39,139 nucleotides of DNA from Bacillota bacterium (GTDB taxonomy: Bacteria; Bacillota; Clostridia; DSM-8532): NCBI GenBank assembly GCA_023410885.1, contig JAEYPI010000179.1, positions 1-39,139 on the forward strand, given 5' to 3'. The notes below the pieces were generated by a model. The model had not been told where the DNA came from. It did no database searches and saw only the letters and a program-made list of their open reading frames with translations. This document shows, piece by piece, positions 16,243-25,104 of the stretch; the first letter of the stretch is position 1; each line of letters starts with the position of its first letter. A program made the translations under genes and the position numbers.

Positions 16243-17163
16243 ATGGACAAAATGAAAGCAAAAATTCGTCAGCCTTTATCCATGAAAAAAAAGGAGAGTC
16301 TGACAGCCTACCTCTGTTTGATTCCTGCATTTCTCGGATTGACCTTCATAACGTATCTACCGCTTCTGGGTGTCTTCGTCATCAGCTTTTTTAAATGGAA
16401 GGGCTTATCTCAACCGAAATTCGCTGGTTTTGACAACTTTATCAGGCTTTTTACAACAGATCCGTACTTTATTGATTCTATCAAGGTGACCATTTACTTT
16501 GCCGTACTGGCAGTGTTGGGCAGCATGATTTACTCCTTGTTTGTCGCCATACTGCTGAATCGTGAAATCCCGGCCCGCGGCTTTTGGCGAGCAATCTTCT
16601 ATCTGCCCTATATTCTCCCTTCGGTGGCCGTCTATATGGGCTGGTCGTGGTTATATGAATCCAATTTTGGTTTGTTTAATTATCTTCTGTCGGAGTTGGG
16701 TATTAGCAAGGTCCTTTTTTTGAGCGATTCTTCCGCAGTGGTTCCATCGTTGGCTCTCATTTCAGTATGGGCAAGCGGCAATATTATTGTTATTTTTCTC
16801 GCCGGACTACAGAATGTCCCCAGGGTTTATCATGAAGCCGCCATTATTGACGGTGCGAATGCTTGGCAGCGCTTTACCAATGTGACTCTGCCCTGCATGA
16901 CACCCATTATTTTTTACAATCTGCTCATGAGCCTTATCACCAATATGCAGATCATTGTTCCAGCGCTTACGCTTACGAACGGCGGACCGGGTAATTCCTC
17001 TACCTTTATGACTTTTCTCATGTACCGGTATGCTTTCCAGAGCAATCAGCTCGGCTATGCCTGTGCCATATCGTTCGTGTTTTTCATATTAATCGCCCTA
17101 TTTACTCTGATCTTATTCGCAACCTCCAAGTCTTGGATTTTCTATGAGGGGGACAGCAAATGA
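16243..17163 (+). CDS. Sugar ABC transporter permease, MalF-type (arabinose operon)
   Basis: About 306 residues with six predicted membrane helices. Family features are the EAA loop VYHEAAIIDGANAWQRFTNV and the LTNGGPGNSSTFMTF segment before the last helix. The ATG at 16243 is preceded by AGAGGTG; the longer frame from 16135 would start inside the previous gene and read through the stem-loop, so it is rejected. Its stop overlaps the next gene by four bases (ATGA). It forms the importer channel with the downstream permease. The ATPase is not encoded here. Confidence 0.9.
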   Translation: MDKMKAKIRQPLSMKKKESLTAYLCLIPAFLGLTFITYLPLLGVFVISFFKWKGLSQPKFAGFDNFIRLFTTDPYFIDSIKVTIYFAVLAVLGSMIYSLFVAILLNREIPARGFWRAIFYLPYILPSVAVYMGWSWLYESNFGLFNYLLSELGISKVLFLSDSSAVVPSLALISVWASGNIIVIFLAGLQNVPRVYHEAAIIDGANAWQRFTNVTLPCMTPIIFYNLLMSLITNMQIIVPALTLTNGGPGNSSTFMTFLMYRYAFQSNQLGYACAISFVFFILIALFTLILFATSKSWIFYEGDSK

Positions 17164-18035
17164 AGACATTAGTATTAAAAAGAAGCACCTTTAGAAGTAT
17201 TGAGCGCAGTAGAAAAATAGCGGATATTACCTCTTTTATAACCATTGTCATCATGGCGGGCGTTGTGCTATTCCCCATTTGGTGGATATTCCGCTCCTCA
17301 TTAATGACTAATGCTGAGATTTATACCTTCCCGCCGGCCTTTTTCCCAAGCCGTTGGCTCCTCTCAAACTACGCCGAAACCCTAAAATACTTTGAGTTTT
17401 GGAAATACTTAAAAAATACCATGATCATTATTGTACCCTCGGTTATTGGCGGAACCATCACCGCTACTCTGGCCGGTTATGCGTTTGGACGGCTGAGATT
17501 TAAAGGAAAGAACTTCATTTTCTCTCTGTGTGTTGGCTCTATGCTTTTGCCGACCATGGTGACGCTGATTCCGCTCTACATCACATGGACCCGCTTACTT
17601 GGGCTGGGTGACACATACTGGCCGTTAATAATCCCTCATTTCTGCGGCGGCGGTGCATTCAATATTTTTTTGATTCGTCAATTTGTTAAAACTATTCCCC
17701 GGGAATTAGACGAGGCCGCTACCATAGACGGAGCCGGTCATATGCGGATATTAACAAGTATTATCGTACCTGCCATAAAGCCTGCCATGATTGTGGTTGC
17801 ACTGCTGCTTTTCATCATGCTGTGGAACGATATGCTGCAGCAGCTTGTTTATATTAATAAGAAAGAGAATTTCACCATTGCCATAGGGCTTAATATGTTC
17901 CGAAGCGCCCTAAAAGCGGACTGGGTCAGTATCATGGCGGCCACCTGCATGTCCTTTGCACCGGGGTTGATCTTTTATTTGATAGGGCAAAAGTATTTTA
18001 TTGAGGGCATTGTCATGACAGGCCTTAAAAATTAG
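17160..18035 (+). CDS. Carbohydrate ABC transporter permease, MalG-type (arabinose operon)
   Basis: A 291-residue inner-membrane permease with about six spans. The cytoplasmic loop reads LDEAATIDGAGHMRILTSII, the expected EAA motif with its conserved glycine. The start is in an ATGA overlap with the MalF-type gene, so translation is coupled. It is the last gene of the arabinose operon; a strong terminator follows about 180 bases later. Partner ATPase presumed shared and encoded elsewhere. Confidence 0.92.
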   Translation: MKTLVLKRSTFRSIERSRKIADITSFITIVIMAGVVLFPIWWIFRSSLMTNAEIYTFPPAFFPSRWLLSNYAETLKYFEFWKYLKNTMIIIVPSVIGGTITATLAGYAFGRLRFKGKNFIFSLCVGSMLLPTMVTLIPLYITWTRLLGLGDTYWPLIIPHFCGGGAFNIFLIRQFVKTIPRELDEAATIDGAGHMRILTSIIVPAIKPAMIVVALLLFIMLWNDMLQQLVYINKKENFTIAIGLNMFRSALKADWVSIMAATCMSFAPGLIFYLIGQKYFIEGIVMTGLKN

Positions 18036-18212
18036 TAGTTCTTACTATTCACTAAAATGGGGCAGAGTGAAAATTTAGCTTATTTTATTACCACGGAGGG
18101 ACAAGGGTGCGAAAAGGATCGGTTAAATCAGATACAAGCATTCTTATTAAAGTAAGCGGACATGGCCATTGGCTTTATTAAATCCCTTTGTAACTGAATA
18201 TCGCAATCTAGG
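18036..18212. other. Non-coding gap after arabinose operon
   Basis: This stretch runs from the last permease to the terminator and holds no convincing gene. A GTG at 18107 preceded by GGAGGG opens a 24-codon frame ending at 18181, which has a good ribosome site but no recognisable product. The rest is AT-rich and without long repeats. Confidence 0.4.
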
Positions 18213-18247
18213 AAACCGTTTACCCTAAGAAGTAAACGGTTTTTTGG
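18213..18247 (+). terminator. Rho-independent terminator of the arabinose operon
   Basis: AAACCGTTTAC (18213-18223) pairs perfectly with GTAAACGGTTT (18232-18242) around an eight-base loop, and the stem runs directly into a T tract. This is the clearest intrinsic terminator in the window. Confidence 0.92.
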
Positions 18248-18367
18248 TTTTCCTCGCCTCCCATTGCAAAACCTCCCTGCCACCAAAAACACCCTATCTC
18301 TATGTTTTCCCTACTTCTACTACAAAGCAAAGAATCCATTTTAACTATGTTTTTTTGACCCTTTGCT

Positions 18368-18376
18368 TGGTATAAT
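18368..18376 (+). promoter_or_regulatory. Extended -10 promoter of the ZIP transporter gene
   Basis: TGGTATAAT at 18368-18376 gives a TG-n extended -10 with a consensus TATAAT, 27 bases ahead of the start codon. The TTGACC upstream is only ten bases away and so is not a usable -35 element. Confidence 0.6.
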
Positions 18377-18403
18377 TTATGTAGGACTCAGGAGGTGACT
18401 TTA

Positions 18404-19222
18404 ATGAATCTAGACTTACACACATTACTCTTCGCATTTGGTCTGACGCTGTTTGCTGGCCTGTCCACCGGTGTCGGAAGTATATTAGCTTTTTTTACAA
18501 AACGGACCAATACAAAATTTCTCTCCGTGGCCCTGGGCTTTTCGGCTGGGGTCATGATTTACGTTTCCACTATCGAAATCTTTGTTAAGGCAAAAGACAC
18601 TTTAGTTGGCGTTCTTGGTATGGATGGCGGCTCATGGGCCACAGTAGGGGCCTTTTTTGCCGGTATGTTTCTCATAGCTGCCATTGACAAATGGGTGCCC
18701 TCCAGTGAGAACCCCCACGCCATGCGAAAGGTTGAAGATATTGCTGATAACGGCAGCGCAGTTGACCCTTCCAAGCTCATGCGAATGGGAACCTTTACAG
18801 CTCTTGCTATTGCCATTCACAATTTTCCCGAGGGCCTCGCAACCTTTACATCTGCTGTCAGGGACCCGGAGCTTGGCATTGCAATTGCCGTGGCGATTGC
18901 AATTCATAACATTCCCGAGGGTATCGCCGTCTCCGTTCCTATTTTCTATGCCACAGGAGACCGTAGAAAAGCGTTCCAGCTGTCATTCCTCTCAGGCCTG
19001 TCCGAACCCGTTGGCGCTATTGTCGGCTATTTAATCCTTTTCAGGTTCTTCAACGATGTAGTATTTGGCGTACTTTTTGCAGCAGTTGCAGGAATTATGG
19101 TATTTATATCATTGGACGAATTATTGCCTACGGCCAGAGAATATGGCGAACCCCATCTGTCCATCTACGGCATGATTGCGGGTATGATGGTCATGGCGGT
19201 TAGTCTGCTGCTATTTATTTAA
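18404..19222 (+). CDS. zupT: ZIP-family divalent metal transporter (ZupT-like)
   Basis: About 272 residues with eight predicted membrane helices. The two metal-path helices of bacterial ZIP proteins are explicit: HNFPEGLATF in helix IV and HNIPEGIAVSVP in helix V, supplying the binuclear His/Glu site that carries zinc, iron or manganese inward. A cytoplasmic variable loop lies between helices III and IV. The ATG at 18404 follows AGGAGGTG at the ideal distance; the in-frame GTG at 18395 lies inside that ribosome site and is not used. The gene has its own promoter and is monocistronic. No Fur/Zur-type box was recognised. Confidence 0.92.
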   Translation: MNLDLHTLLFAFGLTLFAGLSTGVGSILAFFTKRTNTKFLSVALGFSAGVMIYVSTIEIFVKAKDTLVGVLGMDGGSWATVGAFFAGMFLIAAIDKWVPSSENPHAMRKVEDIADNGSAVDPSKLMRMGTFTALAIAIHNFPEGLATFTSAVRDPELGIAIAVAIAIHNIPEGIAVSVPIFYATGDRRKAFQLSFLSGLSEPVGAIVGYLILFRFFNDVVFGVLFAAVAGIMVFISLDELLPTAREYGEPHLSIYGMIAGMMVMAVSLLLFI

Positions 19223-19348
19223 GAAAGAAATTTGACTTATTAGCAACAATTTGCAGGATTGTTATAGGAACCTTGCAAATTTTAGGGTACAATAGGATAA
19301 AGGGTGTTTTCTGTGCACCCTCAATGAACTTGCAGAAGAGGTCTATAG

Positions 19349-20683
19349 ATGAGTAATAGGAAAGCCTTTGTCCTTGGTATGGCTAGAAGCGGATATGAAG
19401 CCGCTAAGTTGTTAGCTAGCAAGGGTTATGAAGTCATTATCAACGACGCTAAAGCCGAACAAAACCCGGTACAAATAGAGGAGCTTCAATCCCTGGGAAT
19501 CCGAGTCATTTTGGGAAGCCATCCCGATGAGATCTTTGACAGTACCTTTGAGATACTGGTTAAAAATCCGGGAATCCCCAATCATCACAAATACGTTGAG
19601 AAAGCACGGGAGTTCGGAGTGCCAGTCATTAACGAAATGGAGCTGGCCTATCGCTATTTTCCCTCGGGTGTTACCATTATCGGAGTGACGGGGACAAATG
19701 GCAAAACGACAACCACAACAATCATTTATAACTTTTTAAAGGAAGCCGCTAAAAGTGTCTATTTGATGGGCAATATCGGTTATCCTGTCTGCTCATTTGT
19801 TCCTCATTTAAAGGCTGGCGATATTGCAGTCATGGAAGTTTCGGACCATCAATTATGCAATGTCCTGACCTTTAAAACCCATATATCGGTCATGACTAAT
19901 TTATCAGAAGCCCATATTGACTTTCATGGCTCCTATGATAGGTACAAAAACACAAAAAAAGGAATCTTTAATCATCATACGGAAAAGGATATTGCGATCC
20001 TGAATCTGGATGATGAAGAGGTGCTTGAGCTTGTCCATGATATAAAGTCCAGCAAAAAGTATTTCTCATCCCGTTCAAAAAATGAAGCGGGCTGTTCCAT
20101 CGTTGACGGATATATCTTATATAACAATGATAGAATAATCGCTCTGGATGATATTAGGCTAAAGGGCCGGCATAACTACGAAAATATAATGGCAGCCATT
20201 GCGGCCGTTAAGGAATTTGACGTGGAAAACAGCGTCATTGTGAAGGTTTTAAAAGAATTTGGTGGTGTCGAACACCGCATGGAGTATGTAAAAACTATCA
20301 ATAATATCGACTTTTATAATGATTCCAAATCCACCAACATCACTTCCACCCAAATTGCACTGGCCTCTTTTGACCAACCAACCCTTTTGCTGATGGGAGG
20401 TTTGGACCGAGGACACAGCTTCGATGAGCTTACGGATTATTTGGAGCACGTCAAACTGATTGTATCCTATGGTGAAACTAAGGCGAGAATTCAGGCGTTT
20501 GCCGAAGAATGCGGTATCCCCTGTAAAGCCATGGATACACTGGAAGACGCCACAAAAGAAGCCTATGGCTCCTCCTGTCCTGGCGATGTGGTCCTATTAA
20601 GCCCCGCATGTGCCTCATGGGACCAATATGCGAATTTTGAGATAAGGGGAAACAAATTTAAAGACTGTGTTAATAGCCTATAA
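19349..20683 (+). CDS. murD: UDP-N-acetylmuramoyl-L-alanine:D-glutamate ligase
   Basis: A 444-residue Mur ligase that adds D-Glu to UDP-MurNAc-L-Ala during peptidoglycan synthesis in the cytoplasm. Visible features are the N-terminal Rossmann-like uridine domain, the ATP loop GVTGTNGKTTTTT, the central NLSEAHIDFHGSYDRY segment with the Mg-binding His, the NDSKSTN loop, and the C-terminal LLSPACASWDQYANFEIRG motif. The length is normal and AGAGG precedes the ATG. The gene stands alone, without the mraY/ftsW/murG neighbours of the usual division cluster, so it may be a second copy or a relocated gene. D-Glu could come from the MurI encoded at 28183. Confidence 0.92.
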   Translation: MSNRKAFVLGMARSGYEAAKLLASKGYEVIINDAKAEQNPVQIEELQSLGIRVILGSHPDEIFDSTFEILVKNPGIPNHHKYVEKAREFGVPVINEMELAYRYFPSGVTIIGVTGTNGKTTTTTIIYNFLKEAAKSVYLMGNIGYPVCSFVPHLKAGDIAVMEVSDHQLCNVLTFKTHISVMTNLSEAHIDFHGSYDRYKNTKKGIFNHHTEKDIAILNLDDEEVLELVHDIKSSKKYFSSRSKNEAGCSIVDGYILYNNDRIIALDDIRLKGRHNYENIMAAIAAVKEFDVENSVIVKVLKEFGGVEHRMEYVKTINNIDFYNDSKSTNITSTQIALASFDQPTLLLMGGLDRGHSFDELTDYLEHVKLIVSYGETKARIQAFAEECGIPCKAMDTLEDATKEAYGSSCPGDVVLLSPACASWDQYANFEIRGNKFKDCVNSL

Positions 20684-20728
20684 GGAAGTGTCTTTGAAGC
20701 TATCATCAAAGAAAAACAAGTCGTAAAG

Positions 20729-20779
20729 AATGCCTTGATAACGTTGGCCTGTATTACAAGGCGCGGTTATCAAGGCATT
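20729..20779. terminator. Long inverted repeat between convergent genes, possible bidirectional terminator
   Basis: AATGCCTTGATAAC (20729-20742) and GTTATCAAGGCATT (20766-20779) form a perfect 14-bp stem with a 23-base loop between murD and the convergent NagA-side genes. The flanks are A/T-rich but neither strand has a clean T run directly after the stem, so termination is plausible rather than certain. Confidence 0.6.
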
Positions 20780-20798
20780 AAAAATTTACTCATTAAGA

Positions 20799-21256
20799 CT
20801 AAAGACTGCTCAATAGCTCATTCCACTTGATCAGGCATTCTTCGGTAGCCTCATAGCCCATGTAGGAGAAGGCTGAGCCCTTGGGAAGCGCCATCAGCTC
20901 TTCACTAATATCGTGCTTGGGACGGTAATGGGTTTCCAGCATGACATACCCTTCATAACCATCAGCAATCAACTGCTTAAAGTGGCTCTTGTAATCTACC
21001 TGACCTTCTCCAATAGGTGTTCCGATAACTTTACCATCAATCAGTTTTTTAGCGTCCTTTAAGTGCATATGTACCATATAGGGCTTGATGATTTCATACC
21101 CGTTAGGATATGGAATCTCGCCATCAGGCTCATAAATGTCATTTCCGGGATCCCACAGGCCTTTGACCCGCTCTGAATTGATGCCCTGAATTACCCTGAC
21201 CAGCTTTGCGGCATTTGTGGCAAAATCTCATCGGTTATAACACCTTTTTTAAACAT
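20799..21256 (-). pseudogene. Decayed sugar-phosphate isomerase/epimerase (TIM-barrel) remnant
   Basis: A good ribosome site (AAAGGAG) and an ATG at 21254-21256 open MFKKGVITDEI, the typical N-terminus of a xylose-isomerase-like TIM-barrel protein, but that frame stops after about 21 codons. The adjacent frame then carries the C-terminal half without a start: AAKLVRVIQGINSERVKGLWDPGND, then MVHMHLKDAKK and GYVMLETHYRP, to the stop at 20799. The N-terminal strand is joined out of frame to the late barrel, so roughly 150-180 codons appear to be missing. This points to an internal deletion rather than a point mutation. It directly follows nagA by four bases, so it was once the second gene of that operon. 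Loss of function is very likely. Confidence 0.82.
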
Positions 21257-21260
21257 GCCT

Positions 21261-22454
21261 TTACTCCTTTGTCGTCTTTTTATATATGATGCGACCGCTG
21301 ACCATTGTCATATCAATCAAAATGTCATCATCAAAGAGAACAATGTCGGCATCCTTTCCAACCTCAAGGGTTCCTTTATCCTTAAGCACACCAATGATAG
21401 AGGCAGGTGTTTCAGTCATCATTCGCACTGATTCAAGCAGGGGAACATCTGCAAGGGTGATCATATTACGGACAAGACGGTCAGCTGTAGCGACACTGCC
21501 AGCAAAGGCAGTCTTATCCAGAAGCTTTGCCACGCCCGCTTCAATAATGACCTTTTGACCATTTTGAAGACTTCCTAAAATGCTTTCACCCTCGGGCATT
21601 CCGGCGCCCCTCATGGAATCCGTAACCAGTGCGATTTTCCTTGGTCCTTTTATTTTGTAAATAAGCTTCAATAAGCTCGCTGGCAAATGGCTGCCATCGG
21701 CGATGATTTCCACAGTCATATCATCTATAATGAACGCACTCTCTATTACACCGGCATATCGGTAAGCATTGATTCTTCTTACCCCTGACATGGCTGAATA
21801 CAAATGGGTAACATGTGTGAAACCATTTTTAAAAGCCTCTTCCACTTGTTCATATATGGCATCGGTATGGGCGATGGAGGGAAGAATCCCCTTTTCCTTT
21901 AAATGACGGCCGAACTCCATAGCACCATTCAGCTCAGGTGCTGCGCTCCAGCGAATAATATCATCGGAAAGGCTTAAAATTTCCATGTATTCTGCTGGGT
22001 CGGGGTCACGGATATATTTGGGGTCCTGAGCACCCTTTTGCTCCATGGAGAAATAAGGGCCTTCAAGGTGAAGTCCCAACAGATGGGCTCCCTTATGATT
22101 AGCAGCTTTCGCCTCTTTAAAAATCCTGAAGGTGTTCTTAAGCTCCTCATTGGTGCTGGTTAACGTGGTGGGAACTAAAGCGGTGGTTCCATATCGCGCA
22201 TGCATTTCCGCAGATCCTAAAAAGGCCTCCGGTGTTGCATCCATAAAATCCTGACCACCGGCTCCATGGGTATGGATGTCAACAAAGCCGGGTGATATGT
22301 ACAGACCCCCGGCATCTATTTCCTGATAGCCCTCTACAGGAATATTACTTTCTCCCACAAAGGTGATTTTGCCATTTTCAATAAGCACAGTGCCATTGTC
22401 GATTATGCGGTCAGGGGTTATGACCTTTCCATTGAATATTTTTGTCTTATTCAT
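21261..22454 (-). CDS. nagA: N-acetylglucosamine-6-phosphate deacetylase
   Basis: About 397 residues, normal for the family. It removes acetate from GlcNAc-6-P to give glucosamine-6-P. Amidohydrolase landmarks are intact: DIHTHGAGG (metal motif), HLEGPYFS (metal Glu), IAHTDA and THLYSAMSG (His ligands), and LVTDSMRGAG with the catalytic Asp. I use the ATG at 22454; a TTG at 22478 is in frame but the GAGGAG follows it. No nagB lies nearby. Its substrate could come from the BadF-type kinase at 148-1107 if that enzyme makes GlcNAc-6-P, but the two loci are 20 kb apart. Confidence 0.92.
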   Translation of the reverse strand: MNKTKIFNGKVITPDRIIDNGTVLIENGKITFVGESNIPVEGYQEIDAGGLYISPGFVDIHTHGAGGQDFMDATPEAFLGSAEMHARYGTTALVPTTLTSTNEELKNTFRIFKEAKAANHKGAHLLGLHLEGPYFSMEQKGAQDPKYIRDPDPAEYMEILSLSDDIIRWSAAPELNGAMEFGRHLKEKGILPSIAHTDAIYEQVEEAFKNGFTHVTHLYSAMSGVRRINAYRYAGVIESAFIIDDMTVEIIADGSHLPASLLKLIYKIKGPRKIALVTDSMRGAGMPEGESILGSLQNGQKVIIEAGVAKLLDKTAFAGSVATADRLVRNMITLADVPLLESVRMMTETPASIIGVLKDKGTLEVGKDADIVLFDDDILIDMTMVSGRIIYKKTTKE

Positions 22455-22478
22455 AGATATTCCCCACTCCTCTGTCAA

Positions 22479-22758
22479 AATTTTTTGGCAATTTACTAAT
22501 TAACGATATCTTTATGATTGAATAACATTCGCGCTCTTATTACGAGCATTACGCAACAGTAATCGATTACCATTATACATGGTTTCTTATGGTTACACAA
22601 TTTCTATTATTAAGACGAATGCACAACAATTAAGCAGCAATAACAAGGGGAGATAATAAAATCACAAATTCCGCATGCTTAATAATTGAATAAGATTAAT
22701 CGCTTGAGGAAAGATTATCCTATAAGAATATTGAAAAGTAAAAGGATGGCAAAAAGCG
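22479..22758. other. Divergent intergenic region with palindrome
   Basis: AT-rich region between nagA and the molybdenum hydroxylase operon. It holds a perfect 12-bp palindrome GTAATCGATTAC at 22559-22570, which has the central CG of LacI-family operators, but no LacI gene is adjacent. I see no near-consensus -35/-10 pair for either direction and no recognisable riboswitch. Confidence 0.45.
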
Positions 22759-25104
22759 TTGATTGAAACCGTCATTGGCAAGAATATTCAGCGCAAAGAG
22801 GCTTGGGACAAGGTTACTGGGGCAGCAAAGTATACGGCCGATGAAATGGGGCCAGGGGTGTTATATGCTAAGCTTTTAACCAGCTCCTTAGCACATGCGC
22901 AGATATTAAAGATTGACATTTCAGAAGCACAGAAAGCCCCGGGGGTCCAAGCCGTTCTGACAGGTGAGGATTCACTGGTCCTATGCGGCTCTATTATTGA
23001 AGATCGTCCACCGCTTGCCAGAGGTAAGGTAAGATATTTTGGCGAGCCTGTTGCTTTGGTTGTAGCCAACTCTGAAAGAGAAGCCCAATATGCTGTAAAC
23101 CTTATACAAGCCGAGTATTCCCCCCTACCTGTTGTCAATTCTGTCAGTGATGCTCTGAAGCCCAACTCCGTTCTGGTTCACGATCATCTTGAACAATATG
23201 TAAAGGCAGTTGAGGAGGTTTACCCCGAGCCCAATTCCAATATTGCCAATCGGGTAAAAATCAGAAAAGGAGATATGGCAAAAGGCTGGGCAGAAAGCGA
23301 GATCGTTGTAGAGGGGTATTTTAAGCTTCCCCAATCGGATCATATTGCTATGGAGACTCGAGCATGTATCGCTGAAATTAAGCCTGATGGCAATGTGATT
23401 ATTACAACCTCCACCCAGGGACCCCATGCGACAAAAATTCTTATCAGTCAATATTTTAGGCTGGACCCTGGAAAAGTAATTATTAAAGCACCTCTCGTAG
23501 GTGGAGGTTTCGGCGGCAAAGTTGCCGTCCAACTGGAGGTTTTGGGCTATATAGCATCTAAGGCCGTCAATGGAAGACCGGTAAAGCTTGTAGTTACCCG
23601 GGAAGAGGATATAGTCTCCTTTCCCTGTCATTTAGGCCTGGAAGCCTGGATAAAGCTTGGCTCATCCAAAGCCGGCTTCCTTAAGGCCATAGAAATGACA
23701 TATGCCATTGATACCGGTGCATATTCAGACATAGGCCCCCGCTTAGCAAAAGCTATTGCTGTTGACGGAACCGGCCCATACCGCATTGAAAATGTGTGCT
23801 GCGATTCTTTATGCGTTTACACGAACCACCCTGTCGCAACATCATTCAGGGGATTTGGCCATTTGGAATACACCTTTTGCATCGAGCGTATGCTTGATAA
23901 GCTTGCCTTTGCACTCAATATGAACCCCCTTGATATTCGTTTCAAAAATCTAATTATGCCCGGGGACACAAACACTACACAGGTGAAAATGACTACAAGC
24001 AATTTAGGCAACCTCCAAGCATGCCTTGAAAAGCTCAGAAATCTCATGAACTGGGATGAGGGCATGCGGCTGGAAATCGGTGAAAACAAGGTGAGAGCAA
24101 AGGGCTTAAGTTGCTTATGGAAAACATCCGACTCGCCGACAGATGCCATTTCAGGGGTCTTCTTGACCTTTAACTGCGATGGCAGCCTTAATATTCATTC
24201 CGGTGTCGTCGAATACGGCCCCGGAATGAAAACGATTCTTGCCCAGATCCTAGCTGAAAAAATGAAAATGCCGATAGATAAAATCTACGTTAAAATGGAG
24301 GTTGATACGCAGACTGCGCCGGATCACTGGAAAACCGTAGCCAGCATGACAACCTACATGGCCGGAAAAGCTGTCCTGAGAGCTGCCGAAGACTTGATCA
24401 GACAGCTGAAAAGTCTTGCTGCCATTATTCTTAAATCCCCTCCTGAGGATCTTGAAGTTGCAAATCAGCGGGTTTACCTTAATCAGGATCCGGAGATCTT
24501 TATTGAATTCAAAGATATGGTTCACGGCTATAAATACCCCGAAGGGAATTCGGTAGAAGGGCAGATTCTTGGCCGTGGGAGCTTTATTATGAGCCACCTA
24601 ACTCCCTTAAACAAGGAAACGGGACAGGGAAAATCCGGACCCTATTGGACAGTGGGCGCCCAGGCCGTAGAAGTTGAATTTGATACAAAAGACTATTCCT
24701 ACCGATTCACAAAGGCTGCAACCGTGATTGATGCAGGAAGGGTTCTTAACCCAAAGAACGCCCGAGGTGTTATCACGGGCGGTATGAGCATGGGGCTGGG
24801 GTTGGCCAGCAGAGAGGCTTTCACCTGTGATGAGAACGGAAAAATTCAAGAAACCAGCCTCAGAAGCTATAAGGTTATGCATATTGGAGAAGAGCCTGAC
24901 TTCCTTGTGGATTTTGTGGAGACCCCGCAGGTCGATGCACCTTACCATGCCAGAGGCTTGGCCGAACACGGCATTATCGGCATTCCCGGCGCCTTGGCTA
25001 ATGCTCTTTCCGCGGCTGCCCGGGTAGACATAGCCGAGCTTCCCATAACACCCGAGTCTATTTGGCTTTTGAAAACCGGAGGTGAATCCCTTGATTCCCT
25101 TTGA
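22759..25104 (+). CDS. Molybdenum hydroxylase (xanthine dehydrogenase family), molybdopterin-binding large subunit
   Basis: A 781-residue catalytic subunit of the xanthine oxidase superfamily, binding the molybdopterin cofactor. Evidence: the opening KNIQRKEAWDKVTGAAKYTAD typical of these subunits, the cofactor loop VGGGFGGK, the TSFRGFGHLEYTF segment, and the C-terminal RGLAEHGIIGIPGALANAL, which contains the Glu in the position of the catalytic base. The start is a TTG at 22759; AAAGGA lies about 12 bases upstream, a weak site, and an out-of-frame ATG at 22746 precedes it. FAD and [2Fe-2S] subunits follow with overlaps. The substrate is unknown: purines, nicotinate-type heterocycles or aldehydes are all possible. 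The active-site residues differ enough from xanthine dehydrogenase that I do not name a substrate. Confidence 0.88.
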   Translation: MIETVIGKNIQRKEAWDKVTGAAKYTADEMGPGVLYAKLLTSSLAHAQILKIDISEAQKAPGVQAVLTGEDSLVLCGSIIEDRPPLARGKVRYFGEPVALVVANSEREAQYAVNLIQAEYSPLPVVNSVSDALKPNSVLVHDHLEQYVKAVEEVYPEPNSNIANRVKIRKGDMAKGWAESEIVVEGYFKLPQSDHIAMETRACIAEIKPDGNVIITTSTQGPHATKILISQYFRLDPGKVIIKAPLVGGGFGGKVAVQLEVLGYIASKAVNGRPVKLVVTREEDIVSFPCHLGLEAWIKLGSSKAGFLKAIEMTYAIDTGAYSDIGPRLAKAIAVDGTGPYRIENVCCDSLCVYTNHPVATSFRGFGHLEYTFCIERMLDKLAFALNMNPLDIRFKNLIMPGDTNTTQVKMTTSNLGNLQACLEKLRNLMNWDEGMRLEIGENKVRAKGLSCLWKTSDSPTDAISGVFLTFNCDGSLNIHSGVVEYGPGMKTILAQILAEKMKMPIDKIYVKMEVDTQTAPDHWKTVASMTTYMAGKAVLRAAEDLIRQLKSLAAIILKSPPEDLEVANQRVYLNQDPEIFIEFKDMVHGYKYPEGNSVEGQILGRGSFIMSHLTPLNKETGQGKSGPYWTVGAQAVEVEFDTKDYSYRFTKAATVIDAGRVLNPKNARGVITGGMSMGLGLASREAFTCDENGKIQETSLRSYKVMHIGEEPDFLVDFVETPQVDAPYHARGLAEHGIIGIPGALANALSAAARVDIAELPITPESIWLLKTGGESLDSL

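Noticed and set aside
18107..18181. GTG-started 24-codon frame with a good GGAGGG ribosome site
   Set aside because: Too short, no recognisable product, and no way to test conservation from one sequence. Mentioned only as gap content.
22746..22766. Six-codon ATG frame just before the Mo-hydroxylase TTG start, as a leader peptide or true start with frameshift
   Set aside because: The ribosome-site purines directly abut the ATG with no spacing, so it is unlikely to be used. The TTG is simpler, though its ribosome site is weak.
23125..23631. 168-codon open frame on the minus strand opposite the Mo-hydroxylase large subunit
   Set aside because: It lies entirely antisense to a well-supported gene and its translation shows no domain or ribosome site.
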